DNA from: Thermaurantimonas sp046295455
GTDB lineage: Bacteria > Bacteroidota > Bacteroidia > Flavobacteriales > Schleiferiaceae
Length of the DNA stretch: 64,000 bases
Direction of reading: 5' to 3'
Assembly: GCA_046295455.1 (NCBI GenBank)
Contig: JBKBNI010000001.1
Coordinates: forward strand, 124,001-188,000
Each line of letters opens with the position of its first letter. Position 1 is the stretch's first letter. The notes under the pieces are model-generated. The model was not told where the DNA came from. It ran no database searches and saw nothing but the letters and a program-made list of their open reading frames with translations. The translations under genes were made by a program, and so were the position numbers. This document shows, in pieces, positions 25,857 to 35,815 of this stretch.

Positions 25857-26867
25857 ATGGCAACAAAATTTGAAAAGTCTACAGAACCAATCCTGATGGA
25901 AAACAAAGACAGATTTGTCCTCTTCCCCATTCAGCATCATGACATCTGGCAATTTTACAAAAAAGCTGAAGCATCCTTTTGGACCGCCGAAGAAATAGAC
26001 CTACAACAAGACATCTCTGACTGGAACAATAAGCTCAATGAAGACGAGCGCTACTTCATCAAGCATATACTGGCATTTTTTGCAGCCAGCGACGGAATCG
26101 TAAATGAAAACCTGGCCGAAAATTTTGTGAATGAGGTTCAGTACACAGAGGCTAAATTTTTCTATGGTTTTCAAATCATGATGGAAAACATTCATTCTGA
26201 AACCTATTCTCTGCTGATTGACACATACATCAAAGACCCTGAAGAACGCGATAGGCTCTTTCATGCCATCGAAAACTTTCAGGCCATCAAAGAAAAAGCC
26301 GACTGGGCATTGCGCTGGATAAAGTCTCCTTCCTTTTCGGAGAGGCTCATCGCGTTTGCCGCGGTTGAAGGCATCTTCTTCTCCGGCGCTTTTTGTTCAA
26401 TTTTCTGGCTTAAAAAACGTGGCCTGATGCCTGGTCTGACATTCAGCAATGAACTGATATCCAGAGATGAGGGTCTCCACGCCGACTTTGCAGTACACCT
26501 ACACAACCACCATTTAGTAAACAAAGTAAACCCCGAAAGAATTACTCAGATTCTGGATGAAGCGCTAAGCATCGAGCGAAAATTTATCACAGAAAGCCTC
26601 CCTGTGCGCCTGATCGGTATGAACTCTGACCTGATGACCCAATATCTCGAATTTGTGACCGATAGACTGCTCTCCGAATTGGGATGCCCGAAAATATACA
26701 ACGTCTCAAATCCATTTGACTTTATGGAGATGATTTCGCTTCAGGGCAAAACCAACTTCTTCGAAAAACGGGTATCAGAGTACCGCAAAGCGCACGTGAA
26801 GATAAATGAACCCTCATCCTCGGAGGCAATCCTGACAAACGATATCACGTTTGATGCAGACTTTTAA
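25857..26867 (+). CDS. nrdB: Ribonucleotide reductase class Ia, small subunit
   Basis: 336 residues. The di-iron carboxylate and His ligands lie in AEEIDLQQD, the segment ending YTEAKFFYGFQIMMENIHSE and SRDEGLHADFAVHLH; the tyrosyl-radical position is in HSETYSLLIDTYI. It generates the radical that NrdA uses to reduce ribonucleoside diphosphates. No ATP-cone is fused to it, unlike the NrdB of some Flavobacteria. nrdA follows after 17 bases. Confidence 0.97.
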   Translation: MATKFEKSTEPILMENKDRFVLFPIQHHDIWQFYKKAEASFWTAEEIDLQQDISDWNNKLNEDERYFIKHILAFFAASDGIVNENLAENFVNEVQYTEAKFFYGFQIMMENIHSETYSLLIDTYIKDPEERDRLFHAIENFQAIKEKADWALRWIKSPSFSERLIAFAAVEGIFFSGAFCSIFWLKKRGLMPGLTFSNELISRDEGLHADFAVHLHNHHLVNKVNPERITQILDEALSIERKFITESLPVRLIGMNSDLMTQYLEFVTDRLLSELGCPKIYNVSNPFDFMEMISLQGKTNFFEKRVSEYRKAHVKINEPSSSEAILTNDITFDADF

Positions 26868-26884
26868 ACTTTAAAACCACCACC

Positions 26885-29428
26885 ATGTACGTAATCAAGA
26901 GAGACGGTCGCCGGGAATCTGTAAAATTTGATAAGGTGACCTCACGAATCGAAAAACTCTGCTATGGCTTAAGCCCACTGGTCAATCCCATTTCCGTGGC
27001 AATGAAAGTCATCGAAGGCATCTACGACGGCGTAAAAACAACTGAACTCGATAATTTGGCCGCCGAAGTAGCTGCTTCCATGACCACCAGCCATCCGGAC
27101 TATGCTATGCTCGCCTCACGAATCGCAGTGAGTAACCTCCACAAAAACACCAAAAAATCCTTCTCTGAGACCATCAAAGATCTCTATCATTACATCAACC
27201 CCAAAACCGGCGAACCTGCTCCTCTCATAGCTGATGATGTGTACGAGATCGTAATGGAAAATGCAGAACTCCTCGACAGTGCCATCATTTATGACCGCGA
27301 CTTTGGCTATGATTACTTTGGATTTAAGACACTGGAGCGGTCTTATTTGCTACGCATCGATGGTCAGGTAGCAGAGCGCCCCCAGCATATGCTCATGAGG
27401 GTATCCATTGGCATTCACAAGCGCGATTTGGATGCCGTCCTTGAGACCTATGATTTGATGAGCAAGCGCTTCTTTACCCATGCTACACCTACCCTATTTA
27501 ATGCCGGTACCCCAAAGCCACAAATGTCTTCTTGTTTCTTGCTTACTGCCAAGGACGACAGTATTGAAGGCATTTATGATACCCTGAAACAGTGTGCTAA
27601 AATTTCTCAATCAGCAGGTGGCATCGGACTCAGCATACACAACATCCGGGCGACAGGGTCGTATATCCGAGGCACCAATGGTACAAGCAATGGAATCATT
27701 CCGATGCTACGGGTGTTTAATGATACTGCACGTTATGTAGATCAAGGCGGAGGCAAGCGCAAAGGCTCCTTTGCTATCTACCTGGAGCCATGGCATGCGG
27801 ATGTCTTTGACTTTCTGGATCTGAAAAAAAACCACGGTAAAGAAGAACTCCGTGCCCGCGACCTTTTCTACGCATTATGGATTCCTGACCTCTTTATGAA
27901 GCGGGTAGAATCCGACGGCCCGTGGACACTTATGTGTCCTAACGAATGTCCGGGGTTGTACGACACATATGGCCAGAAATTCGAAGAACTCTACCAAACA
28001 TACGAAAACGAGGGCCGGGGTCGCAGGACCATAAAAGCACGCGAACTTTGGCAAAAAATCATCGAATCTCAGATAGAAACCGGTACTCCATATATGCTCT
28101 ACAAGGATGCCTGCAACGAGAAAAGCAACCAAAAAAATCTGGGTACCATCCGATCGAGCAACCTTTGTACAGAAATCATCGAATATACCTCCCCCGATGA
28201 GGTCGCTGTATGTAACCTGGCAAGCATAGCCCTCCCAATGTTTATAGATGGCAATGCGTTTGATCATCAGCTGCTGTACGATGTTACATATCGAGTCACG
28301 GTCAATCTCAATAAAGTAATTGACCGAAACTACTATCCGGTGCCTGAAGCCGAACGCTCAAACAAGCGCCATCGTCCTGTAGGCCTCGGAGTACAAGGTC
28401 TTGCAGATACTTTTATCCGCCTTAGGATGCCTTTTACTAGTCCTGAAGCCAAAAAGCTCAATAAGGACATCTTCGAGACCATCTATTTCGCAGCCCTCAA
28501 TGCTTCATGTGACATGGCCATATTCGACGGCCCCTACGAAACCTATCCCGGATCTCCCATTTCACAGGGAATCTTTCAGTTTAATATGTGGGGAGTGGAC
28601 GAAAAAGACCTCAGTGGCAGATGGAATTGGTCAGAACTACGCGAAAGAATTCTAAAAAACGGGGTTCGAAACTCTTTGCTGATTGCACCTATGCCCACAG
28701 CATCTACATCGCAAATCCTTGGCAACAATGAATGCTTTGAACCCTATACTACAAACATATACACACGAAGGGTGCTCTCCGGCGAATTTATCGTCGTCAA
28801 TAAGCACTTGCTTCATGACCTCATGGCACTGGGTCTGTGGAGTGAGGAGATGAAAAATGAGATCATCAGATCCAATGGCTCTATACAACACATAGACATC
28901 ATCCCCGAAGATATCCGAAATATTTACAAAACCGTGTGGGAACTTAGCATGCGCGATATTATCGATATGGCTGCTGACCGTGGAATATTTATCGACCAAT
29001 CCCAGTCGCTTAATCTCTTTGTAGATGCACCTAACGTCGGTAAACTTACAAGTATGCACTTTTATGCATGGAAAAAAGGCCTGAAAACAGGTATGTATTA
29101 CCTCCGTACCAAACCTGCTACAGATGCCATTAAATTTACCGTTGATAAGAGTTCTAACCTCCAACGTCCTAAGTCTGAAGCTATATCCAACCCACTTCAT
29201 AGGTACTCTTATGTGGAACGCGAGGCCGAAAAACGAGCCGCTGAGGAGTTGGCAAAAAAGCGCATTGAAGCTCTGTCCCAACGTACTGCACCGACCAAAG
29301 CCACAGGCCAGCAAATCAAGCAGCCGGACTTATTTGGCTCAGAATATGGAGCTGAATCCAATAGCAGTCAAAACGCAATTTCGTGCAGTATAGATAATCC
29401 AGACTCCTGCGAACTTTGCAGCTCTTAA
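26885..29428 (+). CDS. nrdA: Ribonucleotide reductase class Ia, large subunit with ATP-cone
   Basis: 847 residues. An N-terminal ATP-cone (about 1-90; VIKRDGRRESVKFDK) gives overall allosteric on/off control. The catalytic barrel has MSSCFLL, the radical-site CTEIIEYTSPDEVAVCNLASIALP and the P-loop-like APMPTASTSQILGNNECFEP. The C-terminal tail ends with two closely spaced Cys (SCELCSS), the pair that is re-reduced by thioredoxin; trxB lies 3 kb downstream. It makes dNDPs for DNA synthesis, and folA follows. Confidence 0.97.
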   Translation: MYVIKRDGRRESVKFDKVTSRIEKLCYGLSPLVNPISVAMKVIEGIYDGVKTTELDNLAAEVAASMTTSHPDYAMLASRIAVSNLHKNTKKSFSETIKDLYHYINPKTGEPAPLIADDVYEIVMENAELLDSAIIYDRDFGYDYFGFKTLERSYLLRIDGQVAERPQHMLMRVSIGIHKRDLDAVLETYDLMSKRFFTHATPTLFNAGTPKPQMSSCFLLTAKDDSIEGIYDTLKQCAKISQSAGGIGLSIHNIRATGSYIRGTNGTSNGIIPMLRVFNDTARYVDQGGGKRKGSFAIYLEPWHADVFDFLDLKKNHGKEELRARDLFYALWIPDLFMKRVESDGPWTLMCPNECPGLYDTYGQKFEELYQTYENEGRGRRTIKARELWQKIIESQIETGTPYMLYKDACNEKSNQKNLGTIRSSNLCTEIIEYTSPDEVAVCNLASIALPMFIDGNAFDHQLLYDVTYRVTVNLNKVIDRNYYPVPEAERSNKRHRPVGLGVQGLADTFIRLRMPFTSPEAKKLNKDIFETIYFAALNASCDMAIFDGPYETYPGSPISQGIFQFNMWGVDEKDLSGRWNWSELRERILKNGVRNSLLIAPMPTASTSQILGNNECFEPYTTNIYTRRVLSGEFIVVNKHLLHDLMALGLWSEEMKNEIIRSNGSIQHIDIIPEDIRNIYKTVWELSMRDIIDMAADRGIFIDQSQSLNLFVDAPNVGKLTSMHFYAWKKGLKTGMYYLRTKPATDAIKFTVDKSSNLQRPKSEAISNPLHRYSYVEREAEKRAAEELAKKRIEALSQRTAPTKATGQQIKQPDLFGSEYGAESNSSQNAISCSIDNPDSCELCSS

Positions 29429-29450
29429 TGAGATTGAGGTTCTTACAGCC

Positions 29451-29477
29451 AAAAGCCGGAATGTAGCCGGCTTTTTT
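29451..29477 (+). terminator. Rho-independent terminator after nrdA
   Basis: AAAAGCCGG, a 7-base loop, CCGGCTTTT and more T: a nine-pair stem. Confidence 0.88.
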
Positions 29478-29512
29478 ATTTTCAATCCTCTCTTCAAAGA
29501 CCACTAAAAAGC

Positions 29513-30010
29513 ATGACAAAAATTGTATTGATAGCCGCAATGGCAAGAAATCGAACCATCGGCAGAAATAATCAGCTGATCTGGCATATTCCCTCTGATT
29601 TAAAACATTTTAAAAAACTCACAACCGGCCACGTCATTGTCATGGGTCGAAAAACGTTTCAATCCATCGGACGGCCTCTGCCCAATCGCACAAATGCCGT
29701 CCTCACCCGCAGCCCACACTTCAGGCCGGACGGCGTATGTATTTTTCACTCCCTTTCCGAAGCATTGGAGTCATTTAAAGACCGTGACCTTATCTACATC
29801 GCCGGAGGAGCTGACATATACCGCCAGGCGCTTCCACTGGCACACCAGATGGAAATCACCCTCATCGACCGCGATTATGAAGGCGATGCCACCTTTCCGG
29901 AGTGGGATGAAAACCAATGGGAAGTTGTACATACAACCACTTCTACTGATAAAGACGGAGAGATAAATGTGAATGTCACATTTATGACCCTTGTCCGGAA
30001 GAATCAATAA
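29513..30010 (+). CDS. folA: Dihydrofolate reductase
   Basis: 165 residues. MTKIVLIAAMARNRTIGRNN, the substrate-binding LIWHIPSDLKHFK with acidic Asp29, VMGRKTFQSIGRPLPNR for NADPH, and YIAGGADIYRQAL are all diagnostic. It reduces dihydrofolate for thymidylate and purine synthesis, fitting its place after nrdBA; thyA is not next to it. The nrdA terminator suggests a separate transcript or partial read-through. Confidence 0.96.
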   Translation: MTKIVLIAAMARNRTIGRNNQLIWHIPSDLKHFKKLTTGHVIVMGRKTFQSIGRPLPNRTNAVLTRSPHFRPDGVCIFHSLSEALESFKDRDLIYIAGGADIYRQALPLAHQMEITLIDRDYEGDATFPEWDENQWEVVHTTTSTDKDGEINVNVTFMTLVRKNQ

Positions 30011-30119
30011 ATTCAGTCGATTTATCTTGTCATTCCATTACAGAAACCGGAATGCATAATAGAACGAACGGTTCATTTGAAGACGCCCCCAGGGCTTGCG
30101 AGACTATACCATCGATGGC

Positions 30120-30163
30120 CTTCGAATACGGCAAAATAGAGCATTAAGACCCCTTATTCGAAG
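30120..30163. repeat. Inverted repeat in the folA-typA gap
   Basis: CTTCGAATA and TATTCGAAG are perfect nine-base arms 26 bases apart, in a 222-base gap (30011-30232) between convergent folA and typA. No T run follows, so it is a poor intrinsic terminator. Nothing else was recognised in the gap. Confidence 0.4.
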
Positions 30164-30232
30164 ATTACTTGCCGGCCACGTCGAAAGGGTTACTTCATAG
30201 GCTGATTATTAAGCTTGCTGCCCGGCCTGAAT

Positions 30233-32050
30233 CTATCCCCCTATTGACTCTTTCACTTTTTTGACGCGCTCCCTGTCAGAAGCTTTCAAGTGAATCTTCC
30301 GGAGGCGAATAGATTTGGGTGTAACTTCTACGTATTCATCTTCTTGGATGTATTCAAGAGCTTCTTCGAGGCTGAGTTTTTTGGCTGGAGCAATCCTCAT
30401 TTTGTCGTCGGCACCGCTCGAGCGCATGTTGGTCAATTTCTTTGTTTTGGTTACGTTTACAGCCAGGTCGCCGGGTCTGTTGTTTTCGCCGATCACCTGC
30501 CCCTCATACACGTCCTCTCCGGGTTCGATAAAGAAGATTCCTCTGTCTTGTAAATTATTGATCGAATAGGGTATAGCGGTGCCGGTTTCCAGGGCTATAA
30601 TCGCTCCGTTTGACCGGCCCGGAATATTTCCTTTGTAAGGTTGAAACTCCAGAAACCGGTGTGCCATCACGGCTTCACCCTGGGTGGCAGTAAGCATGTA
30701 ATTGCGCAAACCGATCAAACCCCGCGATGGAATAATAAATTCCAGGTGCATGCGGTCTCCCTTAGGCTCCATTTTTCGCAGCTCTCCTTTTCGGAGGGTT
30801 ACGGCCTCCACGGCTTTTCCGGAAAACTCTTCCGGGAGGTCTATGGTCAGTTCTTCCACAGGCTCACAGCGTTTTCCGTCGATTTCTTTAACGATCACCT
30901 GGGGCTGGCCGATCTGTAGTTCGAAGCCCTCTCTGCGCATATTCTCGATCAGAATGCTCAGATGTAGTACCCCCCGACCAAAAACCATAAATGAATCAGC
31001 CGAACCGGTATCTCTCACGCGCAAGGCAAGATTGCGCTCCAATTCCTTATCCAAGCGTTCCCGTATCTTCTGTGAGGTTACAAACTTTCCTTCCTTTCCG
31101 AAAAAAGGCGAATCATTGATGGTAAACAGCATACTCATGGTAGGCTCTTCAATGGCAATGCCAGGTAATGCCTCCGGATTCTCTGCGTCAGCGATCGTAT
31201 CTCCGATTTCAAATCCTTCGATGCCCGTAATAGCCACGATTTCACCAGCTTCCACAGAGTCCACCTTAGAACGGCTAAACCCTTCGAATACAAAAACCTC
31301 CTTAATCCGAGACTTCAGAATGGATCCGTCTCGCTTGATCAAAGTTACAGGTTGGTTAGACATTAATGTACCTCTGTGAAGCCGTCCGATAGCAATCCGA
31401 CCTGTATAGCTCGAATAGTCCAAAGAGGTAACGAGCATCTGCACAGTGCCGGACTGCACTCTTGGAGCAGGAATATGCTCGATGATTTGGTCAAACAAGT
31501 AGGTTACTCCATCCGTGGGATTTTTGTAATCTGGCCCCATCCATCCATTTTTAGCCGATCCGTACACCACAGGGAAATCTAACTGCTCTTCCGTTGCATC
31601 CAGAGAAAACATAAGGTCAAAAACCTGTTCGTACACCTCCTCCGGCTGGCAATTTGGCTTATCCACTTTGTTAATTACGACGATGGGCTTCAATCCTAGC
31701 TGTAGCGCCTTTTGAAGTACAAAACGCGTCTGTGGCATGGGCCCTTCGAAAGCATCTACTAGCAGAAGCACTCCGTCGGCCATATTGAGTACACGCTCGA
31801 CCTCACCCCCGAAATCAGCGTGACCCGGTGTATCTATTATATTAATTTTATACTCTTTGTACCGAACCGAAACATTTTTAGCGATGATGGTAATTCCACG
31901 CTCCCTCTCCAAATCGTTGCTATCTAAAATCAATTCGCCGGGTGATTCATGGTCTTTAAACAGCTTTCCGGCGATCAGCATTTTATCCACCAATGTGGTT
32001 TTTCCGTGATCGACGTGGGCTATGATGGCAATGTTTCTGTGCTTCAACAT
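30233..32050 (-). CDS. typA: Ribosome-associated GTPase TypA/BipA
   Basis: 605 residues from ATG 32050. The G domain has AHVDHGKTTLVDKM (G1), RGITI (G2), DTPGHADFGGEVER (G3) and NKVDKP (G4), followed by EF-G-like domains and the TypA-specific C-terminus (PSRGLIGLRNYMLTATQGEA). It binds the ribosome and aids 50S assembly and stress adaptation. A TTG at 32074 lies within the promoter -7 element, so ATG 32050 is used. Confidence 0.96.
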   Translation of the reverse strand: MLKHRNIAIIAHVDHGKTTLVDKMLIAGKLFKDHESPGELILDSNDLERERGITIIAKNVSVRYKEYKINIIDTPGHADFGGEVERVLNMADGVLLLVDAFEGPMPQTRFVLQKALQLGLKPIVVINKVDKPNCQPEEVYEQVFDLMFSLDATEEQLDFPVVYGSAKNGWMGPDYKNPTDGVTYLFDQIIEHIPAPRVQSGTVQMLVTSLDYSSYTGRIAIGRLHRGTLMSNQPVTLIKRDGSILKSRIKEVFVFEGFSRSKVDSVEAGEIVAITGIEGFEIGDTIADAENPEALPGIAIEEPTMSMLFTINDSPFFGKEGKFVTSQKIRERLDKELERNLALRVRDTGSADSFMVFGRGVLHLSILIENMRREGFELQIGQPQVIVKEIDGKRCEPVEELTIDLPEEFSGKAVEAVTLRKGELRKMEPKGDRMHLEFIIPSRGLIGLRNYMLTATQGEAVMAHRFLEFQPYKGNIPGRSNGAIIALETGTAIPYSINNLQDRGIFFIEPGEDVYEGQVIGENNRPGDLAVNVTKTKKLTNMRSSGADDKMRIAPAKKLSLEEALEYIQEDEYVEVTPKSIRLRKIHLKASDRERVKKVKESIGG

Positions 32051-32071
32051 TTTTATACACCTAAGAGTGGA

Positions 32072-32079
32072 CAAAAATA
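32072..32079 (-). promoter_or_regulatory. -7 element of typA
   Basis: TATTTTTG on the minus strand, an exact TAnnTTTG match, 21 bases before the ATG. No clear -33. Confidence 0.5.
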
Positions 32080-32526
32080 GGAATGTTGTTTGCCCTGAAT
32101 TTGCTAAATAAGAATGAATTGGTACGAATTGAGTGCTCTTTTTTTACAGTTTAAACTTCACGGCACACATCGTTTTCGTCTGTATCCCGACGACTCCGGA
32201 AGTCACATAGTCCCACCGGGAACAGGTGAAACTTTGTTCGATCCATAAAAATCTCTAAAAGGGTCACCAAGATAATAGCCCGCTAATTTGGACTCCCGGG
32301 CTTTCACAATTTGATATGAGTTTAGAAAAACCATTGATGCACAAGGGTATATTCGCTAGATCAAGGAAGTGATGCGGCTATTTGGCTTGTAATCAAATCA
32401 TACATTTAAATTATAATTTTTTATCAATCTATTTTTACAATACTGTATAACTAAAATCACATGGTCAGGCCGATGGGTACAGTCTACATTTGTCATGTTT
32501 TTGATTCGTAAATAACTAAACTGACA
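32080..32526. other. Intergenic region between typA and trxB
   Basis: About 450 bases between divergent genes. I see no coding region. Beyond the two promoter elements listed separately it holds a short palindromic stretch GACT-CCGGA-AGTC near 32190-32202 and AT-rich sequence from about 32390. No tRNA or known riboswitch was recognised. Confidence 0.5.
32485..32492 (+). promoter_or_regulatory. -7 element of trxB
   Basis: TACATTTG, an exact TAnnTTTG match, 34 bases before the trxB ATG. Confidence 0.5.
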
Positions 32527-33468
32527 ATGGAACAACACAAATGCGTAATTATAGGCAGTGGTCCTGCCGGATATACAGCTGCAATTTATGCTGCTCGCGC
32601 CAACATGAACCCAATTTTGTACACCGGTCTTGAGGTCGGTGGCCAACTCACTACCACTACTGAAGTAGAGAACTTCCCCGGATATCCTGATGGCGTGATG
32701 GGGCCGCAGATGATGGAGGATCTAAAAAGACAGGCCGAACGATTCGATACAGAAGTGCGATTCGGAATGGTTACCAAAGTCGAATTTTCATCGGACATAG
32801 GCGGATGGCACACCCTTACAATCGATGACGAAAAGAATATCCAGGCCAGGACTGTCATCATCGCAACTGGGGCATCGGCCAAATATCTTGGGCTAGAAAG
32901 TGAAAAGCGCCTTATGGGACATGGTGTATCTGCATGTGCAGTGTGTGACGGATTTTTCTATAAAGGAAAGGAAGTGGTACTGGTCGGAGGCGGAGACGCT
33001 GCTTGTGAAGAAGCAATTTACCTGTCAAAATTATGCCCAAAGGTGACCATGCTTGTAAGGGGAGATAAGATGAGAGCGTCGAAGATTATGCAGGACCGGG
33101 TATTTAAAATAGATCACATCGAAGTACTCTTCAATACAGAAACCGTGGAGATCCTGGGCGAAAACGCTGTAGAAGGTGTCAAGGTATTCTCCAAAAAAGA
33201 AAACAGAGAGTATGTGATTCCTGCCTATGGCTTCTTTGTAGCCATAGGCCATACTCCCAACACGGCTATTTTCAAGGGTCTTGTCGATATGGATGAGGGT
33301 GGATATATCAAGACCATTCCAGGCACAAGCAAGACCAATCTGCCTGGTGTTTTTGCAGTTGGTGATGTCCAGGACAAAGTGTACCGGCAGGCAGTGACAG
33401 CGGCAGGGTCAGGGTGCATGGGTGCTCTCGATGCCGAAAGGTATTTGGCTACACTAGAGCAAGGATAG
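32527..33468 (+). CDS. trxB: Thioredoxin-disulfide reductase
   Basis: 313 residues. FAD site IIGSGPAGYTAAIYAARAN, NADPH site VVLVGGGDAACEEA, redox-active C137-A-V-C140-D, and the C-terminal FAD motif GVFAVGDVQDKVYRQA. It reduces thioredoxin with NADPH, which in turn can serve ribonucleotide reductase. A single-gene unit with its own promoter and a bidirectional terminator. Confidence 0.97.
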   Translation: MEQHKCVIIGSGPAGYTAAIYAARANMNPILYTGLEVGGQLTTTTEVENFPGYPDGVMGPQMMEDLKRQAERFDTEVRFGMVTKVEFSSDIGGWHTLTIDDEKNIQARTVIIATGASAKYLGLESEKRLMGHGVSACAVCDGFFYKGKEVVLVGGGDAACEEAIYLSKLCPKVTMLVRGDKMRASKIMQDRVFKIDHIEVLFNTETVEILGENAVEGVKVFSKKENREYVIPAYGFFVAIGHTPNTAIFKGLVDMDEGGYIKTIPGTSKTNLPGVFAVGDVQDKVYRQAVTAAGSGCMGALDAERYLATLEQG

Positions 33469-33492
33469 ACGACGTCTGTATAAGTCACAAAT

Positions 33493-33527
33493 AAAAAGCC
33501 GACCTCAACAGATCGGCTTTTTTTATT
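33493..33527. terminator. Bidirectional terminator between trxB and the PpiD-like gene
   Basis: AAAAAGCCGA, a 10-base loop, TCGGCTTTTT with T runs on both strands; serves convergent trxB and the envelope operon. Confidence 0.88.
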
Positions 33528-33548
33528 TGAGGCATTAACTTATTTAAA

Positions 33549-35732
33549 TCAAAAGAAGCGGTAGCGTTGATCTACAATGTTGGCAGACTTCTTCAGTGAT
33601 TCAAATATTTGTGTGCGGACAAAGGGTTTTACGGCATTTTCAAGACCTTTTGTATAATTTTCATAGTTACCATCGTCACTCACCGGTTCAATGCTTTTAA
33701 TCTGAACGACCATCGCAGCCAAATCCCCTGCAAAAGGATTGAGATGCAGACCTGCCGGCAACCCGCATACAAACCCTACGGCCTTTGGATCATTACCTAT
33801 TCCAGGGATGATGTTTGAGGTGAAGTTGATGCGTGCATTGGTCACGCCCAAGTTTAGGCGGTCAGCCACGGTTTTCAGGTCTGAAGCGCCTTTGGCGGCA
33901 TTCGTCAGTTCGCCAAGAGCGATTTGAGCTTTCTTCTCCTTGAGAACGCGCTCTTTTACCTGATTTTTGACAGATTCCAGAGACCGGTATTTTCCATTCT
34001 CGATTTGCGTAAGTTTAACAACCACATACGATTTTCCTTCGGATGTATTGATATCGACATCGCCCACCTTTCTGTCTTCATTAAATGCCCAGCGGACGAT
34101 ATCTCTGTTTCTGCCTAGACCAACGAGAAACTCTTGCATCGGTGTAATATCTGTGACGGGTCTGATGACCGTACCAAGGGCGACAGCTTCCTGTTCGAAG
34201 CGGATCGGGTCATTGGCTGCAGCAGCCAGGCGGGACGCCTTCGAATAAATTTCTTCGATTGTTTTTTCACTTGGCAACAGTTCTCTGACAATAGTGGCCA
34301 GCTGCAGGGAGCGCTCGGCTCCTTTCTGGTCGAGTATTTCGATAATATGAAATCCAAATTCCGAAAGTACCAATCCTATATCGCCTTTCTTGTTTGTAAA
34401 ACAAAATTCCGAAAAAGGTTTGACCATCCGGTCGGGTCCAAACCAATTGAGATTTCCTCCGTCGAAGGCAGATCCTTTGTCATCGCTCAGAGCTCGTGCG
34501 ATGCTGTCAAACTGGTTGCGGTTTGCCTTTAGATAGGCCAACAGCGTATCCGCCATTTCTTTAGCTTCCATGGGCTGGCGGTTGGACTGGCTGCCTTCAG
34601 CACCCTGAAATGACAGCAGAATATGCCGTGCATTGACAGAATCAGGAAGAAATTTAACCTTGCTGACTTTTGTCAAGCGATATTCATTATCAACTAAATA
34701 TGGCCCATAGATATATCCAGCTTCCTTCCCCCTGAAAATAGTATCCTGATTCTCAAGCTTAGACTCACGGATGTACTCACGGTTGAAGGGTACATCACTC
34801 CTCATGGCTACAAAGGTCGAGTCGTCCTCAGCTTCTATAAAGGACTCGATATTCTCTACACTTCCGTCGGGATTGACGCGTTCGGTGGGAAGGGTGAAGG
34901 AGATTAGTTCCTGTCTTATCTTTTCTTCATCTTCAGAGGAAGGATTTACTGCAAAACTGGCATAGAGGATAGAGCGTATCGGTTCTTCAAGCCGAAACTC
35001 GCGCTTGTTTTTGTTGTACCAGGTGCGGATATCGGAATCTTTGACCTCTACGACCGAATCCGGAATGGACTCAAATGTTTTAGCTGCCAGTTCGACATTG
35101 AAATATTGATTGTTGTTGTAGAGTTCCATTTTGCCAAATGCCTTGGGGATATAAATGGCCATTTCTACGGCTTTGATGTATTTCTGCTGGGCGGATTGCT
35201 CGCGTATGGCTTTCTCAAAGTTGAGCCATTGTTTCCAGCGGTCGCGGCTCTCCTGGTCATTGTTTTGATTGTCTTGAATTTGTTGGATATAATTCTGGAA
35301 GAGAGCATCTGAAAACAACCCGGTAACCTGATCCTTGAAGACCGGAGCCTGCTGAATGTTCGGATCGCTTTTTACACGCTGATAAAGTTCTTCAGCTGTG
35401 ACGATGATTCCAAGTTTTTGCATGTGGCTACCCCAGACTTTTTCGCGGATCAGTTCATCCCAGATCACATCAGCAAAATCTTTTCTGGATGCATTCTGAA
35501 GGGAAAAGTCACCGGACTGCACTTTGTAGATTTCTATTCGTTCGTCCACCAAAGCATTAAAGGTCATTACATCAATGGCTTCTCTATTTATTTTTCCGAC
35601 ATTGATGGCGTCACCTCTCAAGAGAGAGTTTCCGGAGGATAACAGGTCGGTAAGAATAAATACCACCAGAGCCAGACCTACAATGATGATCAACAAGCCA
35701 GAACGCTTTCGGATTTTTTCTAATGTCGCCAT
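33549..35732 (-). CDS. PpiD-like membrane-anchored parvulin foldase
   Basis: 727 residues. An N-terminal basic stretch and one membrane segment (about 14-32) are followed by a SurA_N/PpiD-like chaperone region and one parvulin domain starting near residue 367 (NARHILLSF, then GGNLNWFGPDRMVKPF and LVLSEFGFHIIEILD). A second, non-catalytic-looking C-terminal region completes the Bacteroidota form. It probably assists folding of exported proteins at the periplasmic face of the inner membrane. It is the last gene of the coaX-to-ppiD series, 83 bases after the CNNM gene. Confidence 0.9.
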   Translation of the reverse strand: MATLEKIRKRSGLLIIIVGLALVVFILTDLLSSGNSLLRGDAINVGKINREAIDVMTFNALVDERIEIYKVQSGDFSLQNASRKDFADVIWDELIREKVWGSHMQKLGIIVTAEELYQRVKSDPNIQQAPVFKDQVTGLFSDALFQNYIQQIQDNQNNDQESRDRWKQWLNFEKAIREQSAQQKYIKAVEMAIYIPKAFGKMELYNNNQYFNVELAAKTFESIPDSVVEVKDSDIRTWYNKNKREFRLEEPIRSILYASFAVNPSSEDEEKIRQELISFTLPTERVNPDGSVENIESFIEAEDDSTFVAMRSDVPFNREYIRESKLENQDTIFRGKEAGYIYGPYLVDNEYRLTKVSKVKFLPDSVNARHILLSFQGAEGSQSNRQPMEAKEMADTLLAYLKANRNQFDSIARALSDDKGSAFDGGNLNWFGPDRMVKPFSEFCFTNKKGDIGLVLSEFGFHIIEILDQKGAERSLQLATIVRELLPSEKTIEEIYSKASRLAAAANDPIRFEQEAVALGTVIRPVTDITPMQEFLVGLGRNRDIVRWAFNEDRKVGDVDINTSEGKSYVVVKLTQIENGKYRSLESVKNQVKERVLKEKKAQIALGELTNAAKGASDLKTVADRLNLGVTNARINFTSNIIPGIGNDPKAVGFVCGLPAGLHLNPFAGDLAAMVVQIKSIEPVSDDGNYENYTKGLENAVKPFVRTQIFESLKKSANIVDQRYRFF

Positions 35733-35815
35733 GTATGTGCTATTGTTGTATGATTTTGGTAGTTAAAAAAATCAGGCTGCGAATATACAAAACCCTTCAC
35801 CCTTGCCAAGTGGAC

